Part shown: in pieces, positions 1-7,274 of the stretch
Layout of the letters: every line of letters starts with the position of its first letter
How positions within the stretch are numbered: the first letter of the stretch is position 1
DNA from: an uncultured Collinsella sp.
GTDB lineage: Bacteria; Actinomycetota; Coriobacteriia; Coriobacteriales; Coriobacteriaceae
Length of the DNA: 19,628 nt
Assembly (NCBI GenBank): GCA_934654515.1
Contig: CAKUGA010000025.1
Span: forward strand, 1-19,628
Direction: 5' to 3'
Notes under the pieces: model-generated
Seen by the model: the letters and a program-made list of their open reading frames with translations, nothing else
What the model was told of the DNA's origin: nothing
The model's database searches: none
Translations under genes and position numbers: made by a program

Positions 1-173
1 GCTGCTCCCTGCATGCCCGTTGTAATAGGTTCCATGAACGAACCCCTTTCGGCGTACCATTCGTACTATTTGAGCGTGTGTCGGATAGACAACGCAAAGG
101 GATGCATAAACATGCACTCAACAGTGTAGCAAGTTGTACCCAAATACGCTGCTGACAGGTTTTATAACCCCCG
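1..173. other. Intergenic stretch at window edge, no gene seen
   Basis: No convincing coding region lies here. It follows the stop codon of the prenyl synthase gene, which is read leftwards, and it holds no clear hairpin with a T-run that would end that transcript. A small inverted repeat (TGCAT, 4 bases, ATGCA) lies near 104-117. The stretch is AT-richer than the neighbouring genes and may hold the promoter of a gene beyond the left edge, but this cannot be shown. Confidence 0.4.
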
Positions 174-1199
174 CTAGTTAAGGCGCTCCACAAAGAAATC
201 TGCCATGGAGAGGAACAGTTCACGTGCATGCGGGTCGAGCGAAACGTCCTCGATGGCCGCTTTGGCCTTGGCGGTCAGGTCGAGCGCATAAGTGTGGGCG
301 TAATCGATAGAGCCGGTCTCCTGGAAGATCTCCACGGCGCGTGCGAGTTGCGCGGGGTCCTCGGTGCCCGAGGAAAGGATCGCTTCAATCTCGTCGTGAT
401 AGCGCTCATCAGACAGGGCGTGCACGGCAACGAGCGTGCGCTTGCCCTCGGTGATGTCGGTGCGGAAGTCCTTGTTGGCGGCCTCCTTGGTGCCGATCAA
501 GTTGAGCAGGTCGTCTTGAATTTGGAAGGCAAGACCCGTGTGCAGGCCAAAGGCGCGCAGCGCCTCAATTTGCTCCTCGCTGCCTCCGCCAATGATGGCT
601 CCGGTGGCAAGCGGCGTGGCTCCGCTGTAGTACGCGGTCTTGTGCGTCGCCATGTCCAGATAATCGTCGACCGAGATGTCGAAGCGTGCGTCACGGACCC
701 AGCCCAAGTCGAGCGCCTGGCCCTCGATGGTGCGAACGATCATCTCGGTGAGCTCGTGGAGCACGCGCAGTTTCACGTCGGACTCCAGCGTGGGATCGTC
801 GAGAACCGTCTTGGTGACCATGGTGAGCGCTAGGTCGCCACAATTGATGGCAAGGCCCGTGCCCTCGGTGAGGTGCATGCAGGGCTTGCCGCGGCGCAGC
901 TGTCCGTTGTCGGCGATGTCGTCGTGGATGAGTGCGCCCGACTGAAAGTGCTCGATGGCCGCCGCGGCGCTGCGGGCGCTCTCAAAGCTGCCGCCCACCG
1001 CGGTGGCGGCGAGCATGCAAATGAGCGGGCGGTGGCGTTTACCGGCGTTGGCCGTAAATGCCGAGAGCGGGGTATACAGGTAGCGCTCGATATCGGCGGA
1101 AGTCGCCTGTCCGTCAAAGAACGTGGCCAGATAGTCGTTAATCTGGTCAAAGTGCTGGGCTAAAAAGCTGGTAAACGGACTGGACACGGGTTCTCGCAT
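174..1199 (-). CDS. Trans-isoprenyl diphosphate synthase (polyprenyl synthetase family)
   Basis: This 341-residue protein is a class I all-trans prenyltransferase, which condenses isopentenyl diphosphate with an allylic diphosphate to make C15-C20 or longer chains for quinones or other terpenoids. The sequence shows the family hallmarks: GKRHRP near residue 53, the first aspartate-rich motif DDIAD at 93-97 followed by RRGKP at 102-106, and the second motif DDLLN at 229-233 within FQIQDDLLN. The last Asp of the usual second DDxxD is Asn here, a change also seen in some geranylgeranyl diphosphate synthases. Further on, KDFRTDITEGKRT matches the conserved lysine region. Length is normal. The ATG at 1199 is the only sensible start, but its ribosome-binding site is weak. 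It lies 115 bases downstream of the PTS gene on the same strand. Product chain length cannot be read from the sequence. Confidence 0.9.
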   Translation of the reverse strand: MREPVSSPFTSFLAQHFDQINDYLATFFDGQATSADIERYLYTPLSAFTANAGKRHRPLICMLAATAVGGSFESARSAAAAIEHFQSGALIHDDIADNGQLRRGKPCMHLTEGTGLAINCGDLALTMVTKTVLDDPTLESDVKLRVLHELTEMIVRTIEGQALDLGWVRDARFDISVDDYLDMATHKTAYYSGATPLATGAIIGGGSEEQIEALRAFGLHTGLAFQIQDDLLNLIGTKEAANKDFRTDITEGKRTLVAVHALSDERYHDEIEAILSSGTEDPAQLARAVEIFQETGSIDYAHTYALDLTAKAKAAIEDVSLDPHARELFLSMADFFVERLN

Positions 1200-1314
1200 T
1201 CTTTGATAGGTTGCATCGTTGCATTATGCAGACAACATATTGCCACATTAGGGCGTCGAGCGCGGCGGTTGAAGACGATTGGTCCATGCGGCCGCATGTG
1301 CGGTAGGGGCTTGG
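1200..1314. other. Spacer with a perfect 14-bp palindrome at 1285-1298
   Basis: This gap separates the PTS gene stop from the prenyl synthase start on the minus strand. It contains CATGCGGCCGCATG, a perfect palindrome, with no T-run beside it, so it is a poor terminator candidate. The AT-rich part at 1200-1250 probably holds the promoter of the prenyl synthase gene. No -35/-10 pair stands out. Confidence 0.35.
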
Positions 1315-3765
1315 CTAGATAAGCCCAAAGTGTTCGAGCGCGGTGACGACGCCGTCGTGGTCGATGCTGTCGGTGACATAGTCGGCCTTTTCCTTGAGGA
1401 AGTCCGGTGCGTTGCCCATGGCGATACCGACATCGACGGCGTTCATCAGCGAGATGTCATTGCTGGCATCACCGATGCCATACACCGTTCCATAGTTGGG
1501 GTCGAGAGCGTCGAGTACGGACTGGATACCCTCGCGCTTGGTGCATTCGCGAGGCGAAATCTCGGTCACTTCGAGCTCGAGCTCGTTAAAGCAGAGCAGC
1601 GGCTCAAACGCTTGATCCTGAGCGATGCGGTTGGCAAGCGACGTGGACATTAAGATCTTGTAGGCGCTGTAATGTTGCAGCTGCGTAATTGCATCGCCCA
1701 CGGTGCGGGCGTATCCGGGGGCGTCGGGCGCATCGGCACTCATGCGAACGACGCCATTGAGTCCCTCAAAACGAATCACTTCGTCCGATTGCTCAAGAAT
1801 GGGAGCAAGGCGCTGCAGCATGCCGGGCGTCATCGCCAAATCGCGAATCACGTGTCCCTCAAGTTCGACATAGCCACCCGCGAGGCAGACGATGCCGGTC
1901 CAGGGCAGCTCGAGCAGCTTTGGATGGATGCAGCTCAGCGTGCGCCCTGTGCAGATAAACGCCATATTGTCCTTGGCGACAAAATCACGGATGGCTTGCG
2001 AGACCGCTTCATTGGGATAGGGGGAGAGGTCTCGTTCATCCTCGGGGAGCTCTTGGGCGAGTTTGGGATCTTGCCAGGCGAGCGTGCCGTCGATATCGAA
2101 GAAGCAGATATCGCCGCGCTTATGGGCTGCGCTGGCGGCAGGGGAGGCCAAGGTGGTGGGCACAAATCCCGGCTCGAGGCCCATGATCTGGTCAAAATGC
2201 TCTTTAACGCGGGGAACGGAGATGCCGATAATCACCTGGGCGGTCTTGCCCGTAATGATGAGGCCCTTGGCGCCCACCGCGACAAACGACGCATTATCTG
2301 CAACGATGGAAGGGTCTGCGACCTCGACGCGCAGGCGCGTGGCGCAGTTCGTTGCGCCCACGATATTGCCAACGCCACCTAAAAGCTGAATTACCCGCTC
2401 AGCGAGGACGTGATCTTGATCGGATTGAATACTGACCTCGCCATTGGGAGATTGCTCTTTGGCAAAGCCGCTTCCCGTTAAACGGTCGATTGCCGCGCGA
2501 TTGGAGACATGATCCTCGCGGCCCGGCGTCTTAAGGTCATAGACCAAGATGAGTGCTCGAAAACTAACAAAAAAGATGAGGCTAAAGGCAAGACCGATAC
2601 CGAGCGCCAAAAGGTAGGAGCCGGCATGCATTCGCATGAGTGGGATGAAGTTGAAGGCCGTCATTTCCATGAGACCGCCCGAGAAGATGCCGACGATGCC
2701 AAAGAAGTTCATGGTCATGGCAAGGCAGGAGGATAGGACGGCGTAGAGCAAAAAGAGTCCAGGATAGGTGAACATAAAGAGAAACTCGAGCGGCTCGGTG
2801 ACACCGCAGACCACCGAGGCGACGATGGCGGGCAAAAGGATGACCTTAAGGCCGGCGCGGCGTTCGGGTTTGGCGGTGAAATAGAATGCTGCCGCGATGG
2901 CGGGAAGGCCAAAGAGCTTGCCCCAGCCGGTGGCGGTAAAACCTGCCCAGGGCGCAAGTTCATTTAAAGGGCGCGTGCTATGGGAGAGAATGGGGAGCAG
3001 GTTGGTCCACGTGGCGTAAATACCGTCGTGAATGACCAGATTGTCGTAATAGATGGGCATATAGAGCAGGTGGTGCAGCCCCATGGGCTCGAGCGCTCGC
3101 TCCAAAAACACAAAGATGCCCACGCCGAAGGGGCCGACGCCCGCAAGTGCGTGGCGCAGCGTTTCGGTCACGGCGTATGCGAAGGGCACGATGGCGGCCG
3201 AGATGGCGGCAAGGGCAAACACGGCAAAAAAGCTGATGAGGTAGACCAGCGAGGAACCCGAGAAGGTGCCGAGCCAATCGGGAACCTTGGCATCGTAGAA
3301 GCGGTCATGGATGGCGACGACGGTTGCCGATACCGCCAGCGGGCCGATAATGCCGGTGTCGAGCGTCTTGATGCCGTCGATGACGGTGATACCGCTGGCG
3401 GGGGTCAAAGATGATGGGTACTTAAGCCCAAGGTTGTCTCCGCTCAGCTTAATGATCTCGCTCAAAAAGAAGCAATAGGCAAAATAGGCCACGAGTGCCT
3501 CGAGGCAGCAGCGTGCCGGTTGCTTTTGGGCAAGACCGATAGGCAGCGCTACGGCAAAAAGGAGCGGGAGACGTTTAAAGACCGTCCACGAGCCGCGCTG
3601 GATGATGGTCCAGAAAACGTACCAAGGGGTTCCGTATACGGCGAGGTCACCGACGATGTCTACGGTCGTGGCGAGGGCGGAGATGCCGACCATGAGGCCT
3701 GATATAGAAAACAGCATGGCGGGCGCGAACATGGCTCCGCCAAAACGTTGGATTTTCTGCAGCAT
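1315..3765 (-). CDS. PTS sugar permease EIICB fused to a HAD (Cof-type) phosphatase domain
   Basis: This 816-residue membrane protein has three parts. Residues 1-415 are an EIIC channel of the glucose/alpha-glucoside superfamily: it opens with MLQKIQRFGGAMF, as in alpha-glucoside permeases, is rich in membrane segments, and has the substrate-site motif GVTEP at 321-325. Residues 450-530 are an EIIB domain with the phospho-acceptor Cys474 in NCATRLR. After an Ala/Ser/Pro-rich linker, residues 552-816 form a HAD-IIB domain: DIDGT at 557-561 (nucleophile D557), a CTGRT motif II at 605-609, K743, and GDASND at 765-770. All catalytic positions are present. There is no EIIA domain, so a separate EIIA must supply phosphate. 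The start at 3765 is chosen over an in-frame upstream start because GGAAGG lies 6 bases before it. It is divergent from a GntR regulator, with GTTTAAAC sites between. The likely substrate is maltose or another alpha-glucoside (inference). A phosphatase fused to an EIICB is unusual. Confidence 0.92.
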   Translation of the reverse strand: MLQKIQRFGGAMFAPAMLFSISGLMVGISALATTVDIVGDLAVYGTPWYVFWTIIQRGSWTVFKRLPLLFAVALPIGLAQKQPARCCLEALVAYFAYCFFLSEIIKLSGDNLGLKYPSSLTPASGITVIDGIKTLDTGIIGPLAVSATVVAIHDRFYDAKVPDWLGTFSGSSLVYLISFFAVFALAAISAAIVPFAYAVTETLRHALAGVGPFGVGIFVFLERALEPMGLHHLLYMPIYYDNLVIHDGIYATWTNLLPILSHSTRPLNELAPWAGFTATGWGKLFGLPAIAAAFYFTAKPERRAGLKVILLPAIVASVVCGVTEPLEFLFMFTYPGLFLLYAVLSSCLAMTMNFFGIVGIFSGGLMEMTAFNFIPLMRMHAGSYLLALGIGLAFSLIFFVSFRALILVYDLKTPGREDHVSNRAAIDRLTGSGFAKEQSPNGEVSIQSDQDHVLAERVIQLLGGVGNIVGATNCATRLRVEVADPSIVADNASFVAVGAKGLIITGKTAQVIIGISVPRVKEHFDQIMGLEPGFVPTTLASPAASAAHKRGDICFFDIDGTLAWQDPKLAQELPEDERDLSPYPNEAVSQAIRDFVAKDNMAFICTGRTLSCIHPKLLELPWTGIVCLAGGYVELEGHVIRDLAMTPGMLQRLAPILEQSDEVIRFEGLNGVVRMSADAPDAPGYARTVGDAITQLQHYSAYKILMSTSLANRIAQDQAFEPLLCFNELELEVTEISPRECTKREGIQSVLDALDPNYGTVYGIGDASNDISLMNAVDVGIAMGNAPDFLKEKADYVTDSIDHDGVVTALEHFGLI

Positions 3766-3771
3766 AATATG

Positions 3772-3777
3772 CCTTCC
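3772..3777 (-). promoter_or_regulatory. Ribosome-binding site fixing the PTS-HAD start
   Basis: On the minus strand GGAAGG is followed by six bases and the ATG at 3765-3763. The longer in-frame start at 3801 would place this sequence inside the gene, so the shorter start is preferred. Confidence 0.7.
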
Positions 3778-3805
3778 GGATGCAACATGCTGTGCGAGCA
3801 AGAAC

Positions 3806-3813
3806 GTTTAAAC
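3806..3813. promoter_or_regulatory. GTTTAAAC operator-like palindrome upstream of the PTS gene
   Basis: This perfect 8-bp palindrome fits the GTNTANAC pattern described for HutC-subfamily GntR regulators. On the minus strand it lies about 10 bases after a TACAAT hexamer (3823-3828), a plausible -10 box of the PTS gene, so a bound repressor would cover the transcription start. The extended form GTTTAAACAA recurs at 3928. Confidence 0.6.
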
Positions 3814-3896
3814 AATGAACTCATTGTAGAGGACTGGCTGCTTGCCGCATTGACGGTTTTGATTCGGTCCGATTTGGGTTTCGGGGGAACCGTCGA

Positions 3897-3920
3897 CGGT
3901 AAATAATCCGTGCTTTACCG
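3897..3920. repeat. Inverted repeat CGGTAAA / TTTACCG in the divergent promoter region
   Basis: Seven-base perfect arms at 3897-3903 and 3914-3920 are separated by 10 bases. The right arm touches GATAAT (3920-3925), a candidate -10 of the gntR promoter. It may be a second operator. A related arrangement (TTTACC, 5 bases, GGTAAA) occurs upstream of lacI at 17839-17855. Confidence 0.4.
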
Positions 3921-3927
3921 ATAATCG

Positions 3928-3935
3928 GTTTAAAC
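3928..3935. promoter_or_regulatory. GTTTAAAC operator-like palindrome upstream of gntR
   Basis: This is an identical core to the site at 3806, again followed by AA. It sits just after GATAAT (3920-3925), a candidate -10 box for the regulator gene, a position expected for self-repression by a HutC-type GntR protein. Confidence 0.6.
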
Positions 3936-3989
3936 AACCCAAAGAAATGCTATCGTGCCTAGCCATACATATTCATTAGAGGTGAAGTC

Positions 3990-4709
3990 ATGCCAAAAGC
4001 GATATACGAAGGAATCTACCGAGAAATACGCTCACGCATCATTAATGGGACCTATGCGTTTCAGGAGATGCTGCCAACCGAAGCTGAGTTGACCGCGGAG
4101 TTCGGATGTACTCGCAATACTGTCCGTCGCGCCTTGGGTATGCTGGCCGACGGGATGTTTGTGCAGCCCATACACGGCAAGGGCGTGCGCGTTATTTGGC
4201 TTAAGGGCGAAACCGACATGTTGGGCGCACTCGAAGAGGTTGAGTCGTTTGGCGAGTTCGCAAAACGCAACAATGCCGTCGCATCGACCGAGGTCAAGTC
4301 TTTTGAACATTTGATTTGCACGGAGCAACTTTCTCGTCGCCTGGGCTTTAAGGTGGGCGAGGAGCTGATTCGCGTCGTGCGTGTCCGAAGCCTCAACGGC
4401 AGCGCGCGCCAGGTGGACCACGGCTACTTTTTGGCGTCGATCGCCAAGGGCCTGACCCCCGAGATCGCGGCGGATTCTATCTACGGCTATCTGGAGCACA
4501 AGCGCGGCATCAAAGTGATGGCGAGCCGCCGTACGGTGAGTGTCGAGCTCGCCAACGATGAGGACTGCAGCTACTTGGACCTTGGCAAGTACAACTGTGT
4601 CGCCGTCATGGAGAGCCAGTCGTACACTTCGGACGGCATCTTGTTCGAGGTCACGCATGCCCGCACGCATCCCGAGATCTTCCACTACCGCGTCAACTCC
4701 AAGCGATAG
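3990..4709 (+). CDS. GntR-family transcriptional regulator, HutC/UTRA type
   Basis: This 239-residue protein is a sugar-responsive DNA-binding regulator. Residues about 4-70 form the GntR winged helix-turn-helix: YEGIYREIRSRIINGTY, then LPTEAELTAEFGCTRNTVRRAL, then a wing with GKGVRV. Residues about 85-235 fit the UTRA effector-binding fold typical of the HutC subfamily, whose members usually sense a sugar phosphate or similar small molecule. Length is typical of the family. The ATG at 3990 follows AGAGGTGAAG at good spacing. It lies between the divergent PTS-HAD gene and the ABC importer operon, and HutC-type palindromes occur upstream of all three units and of malQ. It is therefore probably the local repressor of alpha-glucoside use. 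The effector is unknown; a phosphosugar from the PTS is a reasonable guess. Confidence 0.93.
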   Translation: MPKAIYEGIYREIRSRIINGTYAFQEMLPTEAELTAEFGCTRNTVRRALGMLADGMFVQPIHGKGVRVIWLKGETDMLGALEEVESFGEFAKRNNAVASTEVKSFEHLICTEQLSRRLGFKVGEELIRVVRVRSLNGSARQVDHGYFLASIAKGLTPEIAADSIYGYLEHKRGIKVMASRRTVSVELANDEDCSYLDLGKYNCVAVMESQSYTSDGILFEVTHARTHPEIFHYRVNSKR

Positions 4710-4747
4710 CCGGCTAGCTCGCAGTCTGACGAGACTCATGCCCTCAA

Positions 4748-4802
4748 AGAGAAAACGCCCGGTCAAACCGACGATGCATCGGCTTGACCGGGCGTTTTCT
4801 CT
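4748..4802 (+). terminator. Strong hairpin terminator after gntR
   Basis: A perfect 19-bp stem (arms 4748-4766 and 4784-4802) carries a further CCGA/TCGG pairing inside the loop. The right arm ends in GCGTTTTCTCT, a short T-rich tail. It lies 38 bases after the gntR stop and would separate that gene from the ABC operon. Confidence 0.8.
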
Positions 4803-4822
4803 GCATTCGATAACAAATAATT

Positions 4823-4830
4823 GTTTATAC
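4823..4830. promoter_or_regulatory. GTTTATAC operator-like site upstream of the ABC operon
   Basis: It matches GTNTANAC and lies in a TTGTTTATACAA context similar to the GTTTAAACAA sites near gntR. It is in the AT-rich leader region (4803-4940) between the gntR terminator and the binding-protein gene. Confidence 0.5.
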
Positions 4831-4897
4831 AAAACTTGTCAAGTATCAAGTTGAAATTACCGTTCACCGAAGTTTTTCTACCGCTCTAGTAATACTT

Positions 4898-4905
4898 GTT
4901 CAAAC
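4898..4905. promoter_or_regulatory. GTTCAAAC operator-like site near the ABC operon promoter
   Basis: TTGTTCAAACAA at 4896-4907 is a palindrome but for the central pair and follows directly on TAATAC (4890-4895), a possible -10 box. It resembles the other GTTTAAAC sites with one core change. No convincing -35 box was found, so the promoter position is uncertain. Confidence 0.45.
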
Positions 4906-4941
4906 AACTAGCCAAATAGCGTATTGTACAAGTCAGCAAAA

Positions 4942-4992
4942 GGGGCAAAGTCCCCGAGCCAATCTCCGAAGGCGGCGGCAAAGGGTGCCGCC
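4942..4992 (+). promoter_or_regulatory. Two hairpins in the 5' leader of the binding-protein gene
   Basis: GGGG-caaagt-CCCC at 4942-4955 is followed by a 7-bp GGCGGCA/TGCCGCC stem with loop AAGGG (4974-4992). The second stem ends 8 bases before the Shine-Dalgarno sequence. The loop region AAAGGGTG (4980-4987) repeats exactly the sequence used as ribosome-binding site at 5001-5008. It may stabilise the mRNA or affect translation. It does not match a riboswitch class that I recognise. Confidence 0.4.
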
Positions 4993-5015
4993 ACGGTGTG
5001 AAAGGGTGGATTGTA

Positions 5016-6332
5016 ATGAAGAACGAAATGAGCAGAAGGCAGTTCCTGGGCTTTGCTGGTTCCGCGGCTGCGGTTCTTGGTCTGGGCCTCGTGGGCTGCG
5101 GTGGTTCTGCCGGCTCTGGCTCCTCTGCTTCTGGTGACGCTGCCGAGGTTTACTTCCTCCAGTTCAAGCCCGAGGTCGACAAGGAGTGGAAGGAGATCGC
5201 CAAGGCGTACAAGAAGGAGAAGGGCGTCGAGGTCAAGATCGTGACCGCCGCCTCCAACACCTACGAGGAGAAGCTCAAGTCCGAGATGTCCAAGAGCTCC
5301 GCTCCGACGCTGTTCCAGGTCAACGGCCCCACCGGCCTTAAGAACTGGAAGGACTACTGCGCCGATCTTTCCGACACCAAGCTCCGCGGCGAGCTCATCG
5401 ACGACTCCCTGGCGCTGCAGTCCGACGGCAAGGATCTGGGTATCGACTGGGTTCAGGAGAGCTACGGCATCATTTACAACAAGGAGCTCCTCGAGAAGGC
5501 CGGCTACAAGGCCGAGGACATCAACTCCTTCGACAAGCTGAAGGCTTGCGCCGATGACATCCAGGCCCGCAAGGACGAGCTCGGCGTTGACGGTGCCTTC
5601 ACTTCCGCCGGCATGGATGACTCCTCCAGCTGGCGCTACACCACCCACCTCGCCAACCTCCCGCTCTACTACGAGTTCGAGAAGGAGCACAACCAGGAGG
5701 ACGACGAGATCAAGGGCGAGTATCTCGACAACTTTAAGCAGATCTTCGACCTGTACATCACCGACTCCACCTGCGATCCTTCGCAGCTCGCCTCTAAGAC
5801 CGGCGACGACGCCACCAACGAGTTCGCAACCGGTAAGGCCGTCTTCTATCAGAACGGCTCTTGGGCCTACGCCGACCTCACCAAGGCCGGTATGACCGAC
5901 GACCAGCTCGGCATGCTGCCGATCTACATCGGCGTCGACGGCGAGGAGAACCAGGGCCTGTGCTCCGGCGGCGAGAACTACTGGTGCGTGAGCTCCCAGG
6001 CTTCCGAGGATGCTCAGAAGGCCACCGAGGACTTCATGTATTGGTGCGTCACTTCTGACACCGCCACCAGCATCATCGCTGACAAGATGGGTCTGACCGC
6101 CCCGTTCAAGAGCGCTAAGGAGACCACCAACGTCTTCTCTCAGCAGGCCGTTGCTATGGCCAAGGACGGCAAGAAGACCGTCGCTTGGGACTTCGTTTAC
6201 ATCCCCTCCGAGGAGTGGAAGAAGAACCTCAAGCAGGCTCTCATCGCTTATGCTGCCGACAACACCAAGTGGGACGGCGTCAAGAACGCCTTCGTCGATG
6301 GCTGGAAGACCGAGAAGGCTGCTTCCGAGTAA
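5016..6332 (+). CDS. ABC importer sugar-binding lipoprotein (MalE-like, family 1), Tat signal
   Basis: This 438-residue protein is the extracellular substrate-binding component of the importer encoded by the next three genes. The N-terminus carries both a twin-arginine motif (SRRQFLGFAG, residues 6-15) and a lipobox LVGC with the lipidated Cys at 28, so it is probably exported folded through Tat and anchored as a lipoprotein. A Gly/Ser linker follows, then a family 1 solute-binding fold, as in maltose and raffinose binding proteins. The start at 5016 is preferred to a GTG at 4998 because AAAGGGTGG lies 6 bases before it. Codons are very strongly biased (AAG, GAG, C-ending), which suggests high expression. 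Maltose or maltodextrin is inferred as ligand from the nearby malQ and glgP; the protein alone does not prove it. Confidence 0.93.
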   Translation: MKNEMSRRQFLGFAGSAAAVLGLGLVGCGGSAGSGSSASGDAAEVYFLQFKPEVDKEWKEIAKAYKKEKGVEVKIVTAASNTYEEKLKSEMSKSSAPTLFQVNGPTGLKNWKDYCADLSDTKLRGELIDDSLALQSDGKDLGIDWVQESYGIIYNKELLEKAGYKAEDINSFDKLKACADDIQARKDELGVDGAFTSAGMDDSSSWRYTTHLANLPLYYEFEKEHNQEDDEIKGEYLDNFKQIFDLYITDSTCDPSQLASKTGDDATNEFATGKAVFYQNGSWAYADLTKAGMTDDQLGMLPIYIGVDGEENQGLCSGGENYWCVSSQASEDAQKATEDFMYWCVTSDTATSIIADKMGLTAPFKSAKETTNVFSQQAVAMAKDGKKTVAWDFVYIPSEEWKKNLKQALIAYAADNTKWDGVKNAFVDGWKTEKAASE

Positions 6333-6363
6333 GCAGTTGCTGCCCAAGCTATCTGATTAGCGA

Positions 6364-6399
6364 CAGGGGGCGGGCAGACGTAGGTTTGCCCGCCCCCTG
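6364..6399 (+). repeat. Intercistronic 13-bp GC stem after the binding-protein gene
   Basis: Perfect 13-base arms (6364-6376 and 6387-6399) enclose a 10-base loop. No T-run follows, so this is not a classic terminator. Between a binding-protein gene and its permeases such stems commonly protect the upstream mRNA and lower downstream expression. That role is inferred here. Confidence 0.7.
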
Positions 6400-6419
6400 C
6401 ATATTGAAAGGACCCTTCT

Positions 6420-7274
6420 ATGGGCAAAGCACTCAAGCGCTGGTGGCCGCTCTTTATGCTGCCCACGTGCCTGGCGTTTATGATCGGGTTCGTGATTCCC
6501 TTTATCCAGGGTTTCTATCTCTCGTTCTGCCAGTTTATTACCATCAATAACGCGCACTTTGTCGGTATCGAGAACTACGTGCGCGCACTGACCGACCCGC
6601 AGTTCTCCACGTCGTTCTTCTTTACCGTGGCGTTTGCCTTCCTGTCGACGGTGCTCATCAACGTGATCGCGCTGGCCATTGCGCAGGCGCTCACTCGCAA
6701 GGCGCTCAAGGGCACCAACATCTTCCGTACGATTTTCTTTATGCCTAACCTGATTGGCGGCATTGTACTGGGTTACATTTGGCAGATTCTGATCAACTGC
6801 CTGCTCTCCAACGTGGGTGCCCAGCTTATCGCCCTCAACTCCGCCGCTGGCTTCTGGGGCCTTATCATCCTGACCCTGTGGCAACAGGTCGGCTACATGA
6901 TGATCATCTACATCGCCGGTCTGCAGTCCATTCCGTCTGATTACATCGAGGCCGCCAAGGTCGATGGCGCTACGGCATGGCAGACGTTTTGGAAGGTTAA
7001 GATCCCCAACCTGATGCCGACCATCACCATCTGCCTGTTCCTGTCCATCACCAACGGCTTTAAGCTGTTCGACCAGAACCTCGCCCTTACCGGTGGCGCC
7101 CCGGCGCACTCCACCGAGATGCTCGCCCTGAACATTTACAACACGTTCTATTCGCGTGCTGGCATCGCATGGCAGGGCATCGGTCAGGCCAAGGCAGTTA
7201 TCTTCTGCATCCTGGTTGTCGCTATTTCTATGATCCAGCTTAAGGCCACGAGGTCCAAGGAGGTGCAGCAGTAA
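6420..7274 (+). CDS. ABC sugar importer permease, MalF-like
   Basis: This 284-residue inner-membrane protein forms half of the translocation channel. About six hydrophobic segments are visible (near residues 8-36, 62-90, 102-126, 143-168, 198-222 and 258-274). The cytoplasmic EAA loop that docks on the ATPase is at 177-200 (EAAKVDGATAWQTFWKVKIP). The short N-terminal part without the large periplasmic loop of E. coli MalF is usual for Gram-positive sugar importers. ATG 6420 follows GAAAGGA. The gene starts 87 bases after the binding-protein gene, with a stem-loop between. Its stop codon overlaps the next start by one base (TAATG), so the two permeases are probably translationally coupled and made in equal amounts. 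Confidence 0.93.
   Translation: MGKALKRWWPLFMLPTCLAFMIGFVIPFIQGFYLSFCQFITINNAHFVGIENYVRALTDPQFSTSFFFTVAFAFLSTVLINVIALAIAQALTRKALKGTNIFRTIFFMPNLIGGIVLGYIWQILINCLLSNVGAQLIALNSAAGFWGLIILTLWQQVGYMMIIYIAGLQSIPSDYIEAAKVDGATAWQTFWKVKIPNLMPTITICLFLSITNGFKLFDQNLALTGGAPAHSTEMLALNIYNTFYSRAGIAWQGIGQAKAVIFCILVVAISMIQLKATRSKEVQQ

Noticed and set aside
1285..1298. Terminator of the PTS gene
   Set aside because: The 14-bp palindrome could form only a 5-bp stem and has no T-run.
4942..4992. Known riboswitch (for example c-di-GMP or mini-ykkC)
   Set aside because: The two hairpins are suggestive, but the conserved loops of those classes (such as ACGR tetraloops) are absent.
4908..6347. 479-residue open frame antisense to the binding-protein gene
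   Set aside because: It is Leu/Gly/Val-rich with no recognisable domain. It arises because the real gene avoids certain codons through strong C- and G-ending bias.
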